The notes: a model not told the origin generated them from the sequence alone. Shown: positions 7,489-17,177, counted from the stretch's first letter. The stretch is 64,000 nt of DNA from Planctomycetota bacterium (GCA_016872725.1 VGZC01000007.1:60607-124606); one strand, 5' to 3'. Made by a program: numbers and translations.

Positions 7489-9339
7489 ATGCATTACGCA
7501 CGATTCGCCGGATTCGTCGCGATCTTCGCATCGCTCGTCCTGCCCGCGAGCGGCTGGGCCGATGGTTCAAACAGTCTCATGGACCTATCCCCGGACGGGA
7601 AGTGGCTCGCCTGCTCCAATCGCGACTCGGGAACCGTCACGATCGTGGATCTCGCCTCCCGCGCGAAACTCCATGAAGTTCGCGTCGGAGCGAAGCCCGA
7701 GGGCGTTTCGTTCATCGGCTCGACCGACCGGATCGCGGTCGCCGTGTATGGCGACGACCGTGTGCGCGTGGTGAGTGCGGCGACGGGCGAGTTGGTCGGC
7801 GACGTGGACGTGTACGATGAGCCTTACGGGGTGGTGAGCGATCCGGAGGGGCAACGGATCTACGTGACGCTCGACTATCCAGGGCGGCTTGTCGAGATCG
7901 ACGCCCGGACGCTGTCGATCACCCGCGAGACGCCGGTCGGCTCGTTTTCGCGCGGCGTCGCGTTTTCCGCGGGCGAACGCCGGATCTATGTGGTCGACTA
8001 TTATTCGGCGACGATGCGCGCGGTCGATGCCGACTCGTTTCAAGTCGTGGACGAATGGCCTGCGTCGAGTTCGGACAATCTCGCGAGGCAGATCACGCTC
8101 CACCCGTCGCGTCCGAAGGCGTATGTGCCGAATATCCGCTCGCGCGTCTCGGCCGCGCACGGGCAAGGTTCGATTTTCCCGTACGTCACGGTGCTCGACC
8201 GCGGAGCGGGTGACGGCAAGCGGCGCAAGCGGATCCCGATGGACGCGTTCCTGAACAACTATGTGACGGCCAATCCGTGGGAGATCGCCGTGTCGCCCGA
8301 TGGGCGATCGCTGTTCGTCGTCTTCGCCGCGACGAACGATCTGTTCGCCTGCGATCTGATCGACGACGATTACCGGGAGATCGGCTATCGCGGCCGAATA
8401 CAACTCGGCGCGAATCCGCGCGCCGTCCGCGTCGCGCGCGACGGCCGAACGTTCTTCGTCTACAACGCGCTCGATTTCAACGTGGTCGCCTACGACACCC
8501 AATCGCTCGCGCCGATCGCGACGATCGCGGTCACCGAGAACCCGCTCGACGAACAGGTCCTGCTCGGCAAACGCCTCTTCTATTCGGCCCTCCAGCCGAT
8601 GGTGGGCCTCCGGTGGATTTCGTGCGCGAGCTGCCATCCCGACGGCGAACCCGATTCCAGAACCTGGCGGAACCCCGAGGGATTGCGCAATACGCAGGCG
8701 CTGGCCGGCATGGCATGGACGCATCCGATCCACTGGTCGGCCGATCGGGACGAAGTGCAGGATTTCGAACATACGATTCGCGGTCCGTTGATGCAGGGCC
8801 AAGGCCTTGTGCGCGGAGCCGTATCCGAATCGCTCGCCGATCCGAACAAGGGCCTGGCTCCGTCCCTCGACGCGCTGGCCGCCTACGCGAACTCGCACAA
8901 GTTCTCGTTCAGCCCGCACGCGAAGGGCGGATTGACCGAGGGCGCGCGGCGGGGTCGCGAGGTCTTTTATTCGAGCGAGACGCAGTGCGTGACGTGCCAT
9001 TCGGGGCCGTTCTTCACCGACTCGAAACCCGCGCCTGCCGCGGGTCGTGTTCGGCACGACGTCGGCACGGGGCGGTCCGATCGCACGGAGATCCTGGGCA
9101 CGGCCTACGACACGCCTACCCTGCTCGGCATCTACCGGACCGCGCCCTACATGCACGACGGAAGCGCGGCGACGCTCGAAGAACTCCTCACCACAGGGAA
9201 TCCGCGAGACGTGCACGGCAAGACAAGCGGACTCAGTTCCGCGCAAGTCGCCGATCTGGTCGAATTCCTCAAGTCGCTCCCCTTCGAGGATCCCATTCCC
9301 GAAGCGGTCAAGGCGGGGCGAACGCCGGTCGGACCATGA
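7489..9339 (+). CDS. YncE-type beta-propeller fused to a di-haem MauG-like cytochrome c peroxidase domain
   Basis: 616 residues. The ATG at 7489 follows GGGAGGA and opens a signal peptide (MHYARFAGFVAIFASLVLPA, then ASGWA). Residues about 28-345 form YVTN/YncE-like propeller blades (LMDLSPDGKWLACSNRDSGT, RIYVTLDYPGRLVEIDA, YGVVSDPEGQRIY). The C-terminal half is a cytochrome c peroxidase/MauG module with CASCH at residues 379-383 and CVTCH at 500-504. The DTPTLLGIYRTAPYMHDGSA stretch is typical of the family. The protein should be periplasmic and bind two haems c. MauG-like enzymes oxidise protein or small-molecule substrates with peroxide; the target here is unknown. It converges on the GtaA-like gene with a 59-bp gap. 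Confidence 0.88.
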   Translation: MHYARFAGFVAIFASLVLPASGWADGSNSLMDLSPDGKWLACSNRDSGTVTIVDLASRAKLHEVRVGAKPEGVSFIGSTDRIAVAVYGDDRVRVVSAATGELVGDVDVYDEPYGVVSDPEGQRIYVTLDYPGRLVEIDARTLSITRETPVGSFSRGVAFSAGERRIYVVDYYSATMRAVDADSFQVVDEWPASSSDNLARQITLHPSRPKAYVPNIRSRVSAAHGQGSIFPYVTVLDRGAGDGKRRKRIPMDAFLNNYVTANPWEIAVSPDGRSLFVVFAATNDLFACDLIDDDYREIGYRGRIQLGANPRAVRVARDGRTFFVYNALDFNVVAYDTQSLAPIATIAVTENPLDEQVLLGKRLFYSALQPMVGLRWISCASCHPDGEPDSRTWRNPEGLRNTQALAGMAWTHPIHWSADRDEVQDFEHTIRGPLMQGQGLVRGAVSESLADPNKGLAPSLDALAAYANSHKFSFSPHAKGGLTEGARRGREVFYSSETQCVTCHSGPFFTDSKPAPAAGRVRHDVGTGRSDRTEILGTAYDTPTLLGIYRTAPYMHDGSAATLEELLTTGNPRDVHGKTSGLSSAQVADLVEFLKSLPFEDPIPEAVKAGRTPVGP

Positions 9340-9398
9340 CCGCGGGTGAGCGTTCGGCGACCGCCATGACCGCGCGGAGGCCGCGACTCGTGTCGGAT

Positions 9399-12044
9399 CT
9401 AGTCGTTCGCCGGCGGTCGGGTCGGTGAGCGCGTTTCGACGAGCCCGGCGTCGATGAACTGGCCTCCCGTCGTCTGACGGCAATGGATGGCGATCACGTT
9501 GCGGCCTCGCCGAAGCGCGGCGCGCGCCGGACCGGCGATCGGCGCAGCCGTGTATTCGACCGTGAAGCCTCCAAGGCGCGCCGCCGGGACGCCGTTCAAG
9601 AAGACGTCGGCGTGCTCGTCGTGGTGCACCCAGAGCGACAGGCGCGACATGTCGTCCTTGGCGAGTTCAAACTCGCGCCGAATCCAGATATCGGAACCGT
9701 TCCACTCGGTGCCCACGACGGCGCCCGGAGTTCCCTCCGTTCCAAATCCGCCTGCGCCTTCGCGCCATGACGACGCGTCGAAATCGGGACGTTCCCAACC
9801 GGCTTCGGGAGCCGATGTCGTGAACCGCCATCGAACGGACTCCTGAACGGCGCACGGAACGACCGGAACGGCGACGGGCGGCGACGGCATGGGAGCCCAT
9901 TGGGCGGCCTTGGTGGCATCGCGCCGAGCGTACTTCGCCCACACGTCGGGCTCGTAGAGCATCTTGAGGAACACGCCGCCGATCACCGGCCGCCCCGTGA
10001 AACCGACCTTGCGCCCCGTCTTGGTCTCGTACCAATCCGTCAGTGGCGAACGGTCGGGCGTCTCGCGGATGAAGCGGTCCACGGGCGCGAGGATCGCATC
10101 GAAGTCGCGCCGGTCGCGCGTCAAGGTCGCCGTCCAAAGGACCCAATCGAGTTTCGTGTAGTCTCTCCGGTTGTCGAGCGGCAGGCCGAACGCGTTCTGC
10201 GTCTTGAGATAGAAGTCCATCTCCTTGCGCGCGACCGATTCGGGAAAGAGGCCGAGCTCCAGAATCGAATCCCAAACGAGATTGTACTTCTGGCTCCACG
10301 TATCCGGCCGATCGAAGGCGAGCCGAAAGTGGTCTCCGGCCTCCGCTTCCCGGACCCAGCGCGCCGCGAACGCGCGCGCCGTCCGGCCGTACGCGGCCGC
10401 CCGATCGCGGTCCCCCCGCGCTTCGCACAGTTTGGCGAACGCGCCGAGCGCGCAGATCGCTTTGGCGGAAAGGTTCACATTGTGGGCCAGGTGCCCGGCG
10501 AAATCGTCCGTGCAAAGCTGGTTCTCCGGATCCAATCCCTTTTCCTTGAGGTACTCCGCCCACTTCACAAGTTGCGGCCAATAGGGTTCGGCGAATCCGG
10601 CATGGCCTTCCATGCGGGCGATGGCCGCGAAGAGAAGAAGCAGGTTGCCGCTTTCCTCGACCGGCATCTGATTCTCCTCGGTCCGCTCGCCACCGCCGTA
10701 CCGCTGCCCGTTCGCGTGCGGGTACGTACCCAGATCGTGCGGCGCGAACGGGAATTTCCACCGGTCCGACGCCGCGTAGTTCATGAACGGGACCAGGAAC
10801 GATTTCGCGAGCGTGGGACCGAACAGCAGGAACTGGGGCGCCATCGGATAGAAGACGTCCGACGTCCCGATGCAACCGTTGCTGTGATTCTCCTTGCAGA
10901 ACTGAAGCGGCTGGCCGTTCTCGTCCGCGACGAATTTCCCGGCCGCGAAACACTGGCGGTAGGCGAGCGCCCCGAGCCTCGCATAGGCGTCGCCGCCCGC
11001 CGCGCGGAGATCGGCCGTCAATTCCGCGTCGAACGCGTCGCACCGACCCATCAAAGCCGCGTAGTCGCGAGCCGACGCCGCAAGCAAATCGATCGCTTCC
11101 CATCCGTTCCTGCGCCAATAGGGCCGAAGATCGCGTTTCATATACTGGATCGAATACAAGTCGTCGTAGGCCAGCATGAGCCAGGGACGGACCGCCTCGG
11201 AGCCGATCTCGCCGCACTCGAGCCGCGCGGTCAGCACGGCGCCGGGGCCCTCGATCGGCGACGACGCATCCCGGTTCGCCGAAACCTCGGTTCCGTCCGA
11301 CCGCGGAACGGCCAGATACAGGTAGCCCCAGTCGATGCGAAGATCGTCGCCCGCCCGGTGCAGCACGGCCTGCTCGACCGACCCGACCCGCGCGACGGCG
11401 AGCCCTTCCGCGCCGTCGACGGTTTCCGCTTGGACGAACTGATCGGGGGTGTTCACGGCGATTTCACCCCGCGCGGTGAACTCGATCGACGCGATGTGCG
11501 TCTTGCCGTCGGTGGATGCGATCGTCCATCGCACATAGGTCACCGGACGTGACAGGATGTCGACATCTTCCGGGAGCGACGGTGTCGCGAACGTCATGCG
11601 GACCGATACGCCGGCACCCGCGAAAACGCCCGTGGTTTGCGTCGGCGTGACGATCAGGTCGTTCTGCGGAAGCACGGCCGCCGCAAGCCCCTCGTCCGGA
11701 CCGCCAAGCAGACGGAACGGCGCCCCGTCGATCCGGATCACGCACCCGAGGCGATGGGGTTTTCCGGTCCAGTGCGTCGTCGAGCCGTCATGGAACCGAT
11801 CGTGGGGCGACCAGATGCTGAAATAGGGATCGCATGCGACGAGCGGGACCGACGGAGGCCGGATCGCGAAGGGACCTTGCGCAAAGGCGCTTCCCACGAT
11901 CGAGAACGCCAGGAAGACCCACGCCGCGCCTCCCCGCCCCATCGCCCTGACGGGAACGTGCCGACCGATCGGGAATCGCCACGCGCGGCGGCGCGGGAAA
12001 GATCCTACGGCGCAATTCCCGTTCGAATCGCTTCTGTCGTTCAT
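9399..12044 (-). CDS. GtaA-type glutaminase-like glycoside-hydrolase-fold protein (DUF4965/DUF5127/DUF1793 type)
   Basis: 881 residues from the ATG at 12044, which has AAGGA about 10 nt upstream; the frame extends further upstream to 12128. An export signal appears after a basic N-terminus (WVFLAFSIVGSAFAQ). The order PPSVPLVACDPYFSIWSPHD, GKPHRLGCVIRIDG, then LAYRQCFAAGKFV, KENHSNGCIGTSDVFYPMAP, FAPHDLGTYPHANGQRYGGG and MPVEESGN is the signature of the glutaminase A family, whose (alpha/alpha) barrel carries the DUF1793 core. The C-terminal 120 residues (WNGSDIWIRREFELA, RGRNVIAIHCRQ) resemble a jelly-roll carbohydrate-binding module. Family members are secreted and only a few fungal ones are shown to be glutaminases, so activity is uncertain. 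It follows the beta-RFAP synthase-like gene by 28 bp and may share its transcript. Confidence 0.85.
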   Translation of the reverse strand: MNDRSDSNGNCAVGSFPRRRAWRFPIGRHVPVRAMGRGGAAWVFLAFSIVGSAFAQGPFAIRPPSVPLVACDPYFSIWSPHDRFHDGSTTHWTGKPHRLGCVIRIDGAPFRLLGGPDEGLAAAVLPQNDLIVTPTQTTGVFAGAGVSVRMTFATPSLPEDVDILSRPVTYVRWTIASTDGKTHIASIEFTARGEIAVNTPDQFVQAETVDGAEGLAVARVGSVEQAVLHRAGDDLRIDWGYLYLAVPRSDGTEVSANRDASSPIEGPGAVLTARLECGEIGSEAVRPWLMLAYDDLYSIQYMKRDLRPYWRRNGWEAIDLLAASARDYAALMGRCDAFDAELTADLRAAGGDAYARLGALAYRQCFAAGKFVADENGQPLQFCKENHSNGCIGTSDVFYPMAPQFLLFGPTLAKSFLVPFMNYAASDRWKFPFAPHDLGTYPHANGQRYGGGERTEENQMPVEESGNLLLLFAAIARMEGHAGFAEPYWPQLVKWAEYLKEKGLDPENQLCTDDFAGHLAHNVNLSAKAICALGAFAKLCEARGDRDRAAAYGRTARAFAARWVREAEAGDHFRLAFDRPDTWSQKYNLVWDSILELGLFPESVARKEMDFYLKTQNAFGLPLDNRRDYTKLDWVLWTATLTRDRRDFDAILAPVDRFIRETPDRSPLTDWYETKTGRKVGFTGRPVIGGVFLKMLYEPDVWAKYARRDATKAAQWAPMPSPPVAVPVVPCAVQESVRWRFTTSAPEAGWERPDFDASSWREGAGGFGTEGTPGAVVGTEWNGSDIWIRREFELAKDDMSRLSLWVHHDEHADVFLNGVPAARLGGFTVEYTAAPIAGPARAALRRGRNVIAIHCRQTTGGQFIDAGLVETRSPTRPPAND

Positions 12045-12072
12045 GATCGCGCATTCCTTAATGGTCGGGCGT

Positions 12073-13224
12073 CTATGGTTCGGGGCGCGGCCCCAAGGTG
12101 TCGGCTTGCGCCGCCGGATGATGTTCACGGATCAACCGCGCCGCGCGCGGGCAAGTCGTTCGCGAACCGCACGGTGCGCCACTCGGTCCGACGTCGATCG
12201 CCGCGCCTAGGTTATCCACGCGCGCGACCTGGATGTCGAGCGGCCCTTCGGGATCGGATGCGCGAAGTTCTTGGGCCGCGAGTTCGGCAGTCCGAGGATC
12301 GGGGAGCCATGCGAATACCGTCGGGCCCCACGACGTCTGGCCAACCCCCGAAATCCCCATCGCGCGGATCGTCGAGACGAGCCTCGCGATCCGTTCGCCG
12401 TTGTATGGTCCTCCCTGGACCGCCGCGAAACAACCGCCGGCGGTTCGGCCGTAGGCGTACACGCCGGCGGAAAACGCATCGAAATCGCCTCGCGCCGCCG
12501 CCGGGATCATCCGCATGCGGGCCTCGTCGATCAATCGTCCCGTCACGTCGGCGGACACCGCCGGCATCACGCGGAACGCCTCGCGCTCCGCCTCGCCCGA
12601 GAGGCCCGAAACGCCGATGGGCCGCAACAGCAGGATTCGCCACGATTCGGGCAGATCGAGTCGGCAGTCGAGAGGCGACAGATCGTCGCCCGCCGCCCTG
12701 CCGCGTTCGGCGATCAGACCGCCCTCAAGAAATCCGTGGACGCCGACCGCCGATCGAAGGCCCCGGCCAACGCTCCGCGCCAAGATCCCGGGCGGAGGAA
12801 TCGGTTCGTTCCGCCAACGATGCAGGCCCGCCGCGATGGATAGGGAAAGCTGCGTCCCGACTCCCAGTCCCACATGTTCGGGTGGCGCCCGGACAACCGT
12901 CACTCGCGCCCTCGGCAAGGGCGACGCATGGAATGCGGACCAGGCGCGGGCCGCGTTCGCCGCGCGTTCCGCGTGTTCACCCGCCGTTGCGAAACGGTCC
13001 CACTCCTCCCATTCACATTCGATGCCGGGATCGCCGATCATCACGCCGACACCGCCGAACCGCCGTTCCGACTCGCCGCCGAATGATAGGAGCCCGAAAT
13101 GAACACGGCTCGGCGCACGCAGCGTCCATCGCCGCGCCGCGCGGTGGGGTGTCGATGCGGGTATCGAATCCAAGGGCTCCAATGGATGGCTCCGACGCGT
13201 TGGAAAGAGGCGGCCGATCATCAT
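12073..13224 (-). CDS. Beta-ribofuranosylaminobenzene 5'-phosphate synthase family protein (GHMP fold)
   Basis: 383 residues from the ATG at 13224; an ATG at 13221 is equally possible and neither has a strong ribosome site. The frame runs on to 13605, but that part is read through a tandem repeat and is not believed. LRAPSRVHFGLLSFGGE near residue 35 and the GHMP motif GLGVGTQLSLSIAAG at 119-133 identify the beta-RFAP synthase/GHMP-kinase family. That enzyme joins PRPP and 4-hydroxybenzoate or p-aminobenzoate in tetrahydromethanopterin synthesis, a C1-carrier pathway known in planctomycetes. The C-terminal SGVGQTSWGPTVFAWLPD agrees with family members. No other methanopterin gene is visible in the window. 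It is divergent from pdxJ. Confidence 0.85.
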   Translation of the reverse strand: MMIGRLFPTRRSHPLEPLDSIPASTPHRAARRWTLRAPSRVHFGLLSFGGESERRFGGVGVMIGDPGIECEWEEWDRFATAGEHAERAANAARAWSAFHASPLPRARVTVVRAPPEHVGLGVGTQLSLSIAAGLHRWRNEPIPPPGILARSVGRGLRSAVGVHGFLEGGLIAERGRAAGDDLSPLDCRLDLPESWRILLLRPIGVSGLSGEAEREAFRVMPAVSADVTGRLIDEARMRMIPAAARGDFDAFSAGVYAYGRTAGGCFAAVQGGPYNGERIARLVSTIRAMGISGVGQTSWGPTVFAWLPDPRTAELAAQELRASDPEGPLDIQVARVDNLGAAIDVGPSGAPCGSRTTCPRAARLIREHHPAAQADTLGPRPEP

Positions 13225-13585
13225 ATCACGATCGAGCCGTGATCGCTCGGGCACGGCGAAACGGGGGATCGGCTCGATCCAATGCCCTATGCGAATCCCT
13301 CCCCTCCCCTCCCGATGTCGACGGCAGGGAGCCGATCGACGGTGGGTAGGGTGGGCGGCGATGACGGGTACATTCGTCGACGGCCTCGCGCGTTCTCCGC
13401 CGTTCCCCAATGGGCGCGAACCGTGGTATCCTGGGCCGTGGTATCCTAGGCCGTCGTATCCTGGGCCGTGGTATCCTGGGCCGTGGTATCCTGGGCCGTG
13501 GTATCCTGGGTGAGGCGGGCCGAGCGATGCGGCGGGTCGCGCCATTGAAGAGCATGCGATTGTGTTTCTGGGGAGCTTGGCCGGC
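13225..13585. other. Intergenic region between divergent beta-RFAP synthase and pdxJ genes
   Basis: A 361-bp gap with no believable gene. Its only clear structure is the 15-bp tandem repeat at 13421-13510, which lies on the pdxJ side. Confidence 0.6.
13421..13510 (+). repeat. Six tandem copies of a 15-bp unit
   Basis: The unit CCGTGGTATCCTGGG is repeated six times without gaps (13421-13435 through 13496-13510). Copy 2 has one change (TAGG for TGGG) and copy 3 one change (GTCG for GTGG). Each unit carries TATCCT, a four-of-six match to a -10 box, so the array could present several staggered -10 elements to pdxJ 75 bp downstream. It could equally be a simple slippage repeat. Confidence 0.9.
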
Positions 13586-14302
13586 ATGCCGGAGCTTGGA
13601 GTCAACGTCGATCATGTGGCGACGCTGCGCGAGGCGCGGCGCGCCGTGGAGCCGGACCCGGTCTGGGCCGCCGCATCGGCCGTGCTGGGCGGCGCCGACG
13701 CGATAACCATCCATCTTCGCGAGGACCGCCGCCATATCCAGGATCGGGATCTGCGGTTGATCCGCGAGACGTGCGCGGTGCGGCTCAATCTGGAACTCGC
13801 CGCGAACGACGCGATCCTCGAAATCGCCTGCCGATCACGGCCCGATCAGGCGACGTTGGTGCCCGAACGCCGCGAGGAACTAACGACCGAAGGCGGATTG
13901 GACCTGTCCGCCCGCCGCGAAGCCGTTCGCGACGCCATCGAACGACTCCGAAACGCGGGAATTCTCGTGAGCCTGTTCCTCGATCCCGATCCGCGGCAAA
14001 TCGAAATCGCCGCCGAACTGCGCGCCGACGCCGTGGAACTGCACACGGGCCAATACGCGCATGCGCCGGCGGCCGAACGCCAAGCTCGACTCCATGATCT
14101 CATTCAGGCGAGCGCGATGATTCGGCGCGTCGGCATCCAACTCCACGCCGGCCATGGACTCAACTACCACAATGTCGGCCCCGTCGCACGGATCGCCGAC
14201 ATGCATGAACTGAACATCGGACATGCAATCGTCGCCCGTTCGGTCTTCGTGGGACTCGAACAGGCCGTGCGCGAAATGCGGGCCCGGATCCGCGAGCGCT
14301 GA
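13586..14302 (+). CDS. pdxJ: Pyridoxine 5'-phosphate synthase
   Basis: 238 residues, the usual length. PdxJ condenses 1-amino-3-oxo-4-(phosphohydroxy)propan-2-one with 1-deoxy-D-xylulose 5-phosphate in the DXP-dependent vitamin B6 pathway. The N-terminus [18 protein letters not shown] carries the conserved phosphate/substrate residues. [24 protein letters not shown] and [19 protein letters not shown] are further family signatures. The ATG at 13586 is preferred because it starts directly before ELGVNVDHV with GGGGAG upstream; a GTG at 13562 is also in frame. dapA follows 153 bp downstream with its own likely promoter. Confidence 0.96.
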   Translation: MPELGVNVDHVATLREARRAVEPDPVWAAASAVLGGADAITIHLREDRRHIQDRDLRLIRETCAVRLNLELAANDAILEIACRSRPDQATLVPERREELTTEGGLDLSARREAVRDAIERLRNAGILVSLFLDPDPRQIEIAAELRADAVELHTGQYAHAPAAERQARLHDLIQASAMIRRVGIQLHAGHGLNYHNVGPVARIADMHELNIGHAIVARSVFVGLEQAVREMRARIRER

Positions 14303-14334
14303 CCGAGGGCGTGGGGCGGCGGAATGCCGCCCAC

Positions 14335-14362
14335 TTGCGGCTTGGACCGGTCGCCGTATGAT
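14335..14362 (+). promoter_or_regulatory. Likely promoter of dapA
   Basis: TTGCGG (14335-14340) and TATGAT (14357-14362) are 16 bp apart, in the gap between pdxJ and dapA. A GC-rich imperfect inverted repeat just upstream (14311-14333) could end the pdxJ transcript but lacks a T tract. Confidence 0.45.
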
Positions 14363-14455
14363 GAGGCGCGCTTCGGGGTGGCTCCGTCGAGCGTTCTTTT
14401 CGGGATGTTGATTGGTTGAGTCGAACTTCGAGGACGTGATTCGAACGAGGAGGCC

Positions 14456-15355
14456 ATGGCACGCAAAGGATCCGCATTCGCCGGTTTGTCGGTCGCCATC
14501 GTGACGCCGTTTCGCGATGGTGAAGTCGACTATGACACGTTGCGGAAACAAGTTGACTTCCAAATCGAGGCGGGAACGAAATGTGTTTGCCCGGTCGGCA
14601 CGACCGGCGAGTCGCCGACGCTGTCGCATGAGGAACACGAACGGGTGATTTCGGCGGTCGTCGAAGCGGCGCGCGGCCGGATCAAGGTGATGGCGGGAAC
14701 GGGCTCCAACAGCACGGCCGAGGCGCTGCGGCTCACCAAATGGGCCGCGAAAGCCGGCGCCGACGCGGCGCTCATGGTCGCTCCCTACTACAACAAGCCG
14801 ACGCAGGAGGGATTTTTTCAACATTACAAGGCGGTCGCCGAACAGGTCGGTCTGCCGATCTGCGTCTACAATATTCCCGGCCGAACCGGAAAGAACATCG
14901 AACCGGACACCATCGCACGGCTCGGCGAATTACCCAACATCGTCATGGTCAAGGAAGCGACCGGATCGCTCGATCAGGCGTCGCAGATCCTGTGCGGTTC
15001 GAATCTGACCGTCCTGAGCGGCGATGATAGCCTGACGTTGCCGCTCATGTCGGTCGGCGGAGAGGGCGTGATCTCGGTCGTCGGCAATATCGTGCCGCGC
15101 GACATGGCGGCCATGATCGACGCGTATCGCGCGGGCGACACCGCGGCCGCCGCCGAGCGGCATCTGAAACTCTTCCCTCTTTGCCGCGACCTGCTTTCGC
15201 TCGCCTCCAACCCGATCCCGATCAAGGCCGCGCTCCGTCTGCTCGAGCGCGACTCGGGCGAGGTCCGATTGCCGATGACGCCGCTGAACCGATCCGAAAC
15301 CGATCGGCTCCGCCAGACACTCGCGGCATACGGCCTGCTCGACGGTCCGAAGTGA
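14456..15355 (+). CDS. dapA: 4-Hydroxy-tetrahydrodipicolinate synthase
   Basis: 299 residues, typical for the family. It condenses pyruvate with aspartate semialdehyde, the first committed step to diaminopimelate and lysine. Visible residues are the pyruvate-binding PVGTTGES motif (Thr49-Thr50), Tyr138 in VYNIPGRTG, and the Schiff-base Lys166 in MVKEATGS. The [10 protein letters not shown] stretch at 110-119 is also conserved. GAGGAGG immediately before the ATG at 14456 makes the start secure. A 135-bp gap without clear structure separates it from the convergent M28 peptidase gene. Confidence 0.97.
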   Translation: MARKGSAFAGLSVAIVTPFRDGEVDYDTLRKQVDFQIEAGTKCVCPVGTTGESPTLSHEEHERVISAVVEAARGRIKVMAGTGSNSTAEALRLTKWAAKAGADAALMVAPYYNKPTQEGFFQHYKAVAEQVGLPICVYNIPGRTGKNIEPDTIARLGELPNIVMVKEATGSLDQASQILCGSNLTVLSGDDSLTLPLMSVGGEGVISVVGNIVPRDMAAMIDAYRAGDTAAAAERHLKLFPLCRDLLSLASNPIPIKAALRLLERDSGEVRLPMTPLNRSETDRLRQTLAAYGLLDGPK

Positions 15356-15490
15356 TCGACGCGGGACGCGCTTCCTTTCGGCTCCGCGGGCGAAACCCCC
15401 TGGCCGCCGACGGTCAGACTCCAAGGGCGCCGAGACCGACCACGACAGCCCTGATGCGCGCATGCCAAGATAAGCCTGTCCGCGCCGGGA

Positions 15491-17041
15491 TTACTCGGGC
15501 TTCGGCTCGGAGCCGGGCGGCCGCAATCGCAGGCGAGCCTCGCGAACTTGTCCATCGCGTTCCACCGTCACCGTGAATTCGGATTGGGGAGGCTGGAACG
15601 CGGCGACCAATTCGGCCGTCGAACGGGCCGGTCGGCCGTCGACGTCGTAGATCCAATCGCCGACCTGAAGTCCGGCATCCTCGGCGGGCGAACCGGCGAG
15701 TACCGTCGTGATGCGGAACACGGTGGGATCGGCGGGATCGGTGCGCCAGACGATGCCGATCCTCGACGGGGATCCGTCGAGCGTGACGGAATAATGGAGC
15801 GGCAGGCTCGAATCGCCCCGTTCCAACGTAACCTCCATCGTCCGGTCGGCCGCCATCACGGCTTGTCGGAACCGGCGAGGATCGTTCGCCCGTTCGCCGT
15901 CGATCGTCAGCAGGCGATCACCGATCCGGAGGCCCGCACGCTCCGCCGGCCCACCGCTCAGGAGTTCGGAAACGACGAGCTGCCCATCGGGCGCGGATTG
16001 CGCCCAGGAAATGCCGAACCGGGGAGCCGGCCGTTCGGCGGGACGCTCGAACCATGTCCGATGTTCGGGTGTCTCCCTGATGCCGTCCGACCGAAAAGCG
16101 GGGACCGTGTCGCGGTCGGCGACGTCGAGCACGAGATCGAAGATCGCGCGAGTGACCGTCCGTATGCCTTCGGCATGGATCCGGTGGGCATCGTCGCTCG
16201 GTCGATGGTAGTCGCCGTGCAAGCCCGTATGGAACATCACCGTCGGGACGCGGTTCATGATGAACGTGTAGTGATCGCTGTTGGCCTGGATTTCCCAGTT
16301 GAAGTCGACGACGAGTGCCGCGTCGCGGTTGGCGCGGCTGACGAGTCGCCTCAACGCAAAACCGGTCCGCGAGCCGCAGACCTCGACTTTGGATTCCCGG
16401 AGCCGACCGATCATGTCGACATTCACGGCGAAGACGACGCGGTCGAGTTCGATCGTGGGATGGGACACCCAGTGTTGGGAGCCGAGCAACCCTTGCTCCT
16501 CGCCGTCCCAGAAGGCGAACAGGATGGAGCGGCGGGGGCGTTCGCCGAGTTTCACGAATCCGTCGATCAATTCGAGCAGGCCGGCGACCCCCGACGCGTT
16601 GTCGTCGGCTCCGTTGTGGATGTACCCCGTTGGCCCGAAGCTGTTGCGCGCGCTCCCGTAGCCGACATGGTCGTAATGCGCGCCGACCAGGACGACCTCG
16701 TGTCGAAGGATGGGATCCGAGCCGGGGATGAGCCCGAGCACATTGCGGCAAGCGCCTTGGAATGGTTGAAAAAAACTCCCGCGATCGCCGCCTCCGTCGA
16801 GGTCCTGTTCCTTGAGGAACGTCGCGAGGTAGGCGCCGGCGGCATGGCCGCCCCGCGTGCCCGCCGCGCGACCTTCGAACATGTCGTCGGCGAGCACGTC
16901 GACGTGCCGCTGCAATTCGGAGGACGTGATCGACTCGAGCGCGGCGCGCGCGGCCGCGCGTTCGACGGAAGCACCGGTTCCCGCACTGAACAGCGCGGTG
17001 AGGACGGCAAGCGGGGCGGCGCGGGTCAGGGAATGGATCAT
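15491..17041 (-). CDS. Secreted M28-family zinc peptidase with two C-terminal PDZ domains
   Basis: 516 residues with a signal peptide (MIHSLTRAAPLAVLTALFSA). Residues about 40-310 form an M28 aminopeptidase domain. The zinc ligands are visible as His in GAHYDHVG, bridging Asp in NGADDNASG, the Glu pair in WDGEEQGLLGS, Asp in VNVDMIGR and the distal His in TGLHGDYHRPSDD. Two PDZ modules follow, each with the carboxylate-binding/hydrophobic pattern AERAGLRIGDRLLTIDGE and AEDAGLQVGDWIYDVDGR. PDZ fusion is common in planctomycete M28 enzymes and probably tunes substrate choice. The protein is predicted periplasmic or secreted. It is divergent from tRNA-Ser. Confidence 0.93.
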   Translation of the reverse strand: MIHSLTRAAPLAVLTALFSAGTGASVERAAARAALESITSSELQRHVDVLADDMFEGRAAGTRGGHAAGAYLATFLKEQDLDGGGDRGSFFQPFQGACRNVLGLIPGSDPILRHEVVLVGAHYDHVGYGSARNSFGPTGYIHNGADDNASGVAGLLELIDGFVKLGERPRRSILFAFWDGEEQGLLGSQHWVSHPTIELDRVVFAVNVDMIGRLRESKVEVCGSRTGFALRRLVSRANRDAALVVDFNWEIQANSDHYTFIMNRVPTVMFHTGLHGDYHRPSDDAHRIHAEGIRTVTRAIFDLVLDVADRDTVPAFRSDGIRETPEHRTWFERPAERPAPRFGISWAQSAPDGQLVVSELLSGGPAERAGLRIGDRLLTIDGERANDPRRFRQAVMAADRTMEVTLERGDSSLPLHYSVTLDGSPSRIGIVWRTDPADPTVFRITTVLAGSPAEDAGLQVGDWIYDVDGRPARSTAELVAAFQPPQSEFTVTVERDGQVREARLRLRPPGSEPKPE

Positions 17042-17148
17042 CTCGGTTCGCCTCGGTCAGGAATAGGGTCGGCGGCCCGCGGGCGGAGGTCAAGGGCGTA
17101 TACCACACGCCGAACGCGGAAGCGCGCGCGCAGGGCGGAAAACAGACC

Positions 17149-17177
17149 TTGCGGGCCACGCGGGGATGCGGCAGAAT
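17149..17177 (+). promoter_or_regulatory. Possible promoter of tRNA-Ser
   Basis: TTGCGG (17149-17154) and CAGAAT (17172-17177) are spaced 17 bp apart, about 100 bp upstream of the tRNA. The match is weak and the leader would be long. Confidence 0.25.

Noticed and set aside
7585..9483. A 632-codon minus-strand frame
   Set aside because: Antisense of the propeller-MauG gene, which has a signal peptide and two CxxCH sites; the opposite frame has no recognisable content.
13421..13510. CRISPR array
   Set aside because: The copies are contiguous 15-bp units without spacers.
13289..13706. Frames encoding repeated YPGPW or ILGRG motifs
   Set aside because: They are translations of the 15-bp tandem repeat; no start signal or family.
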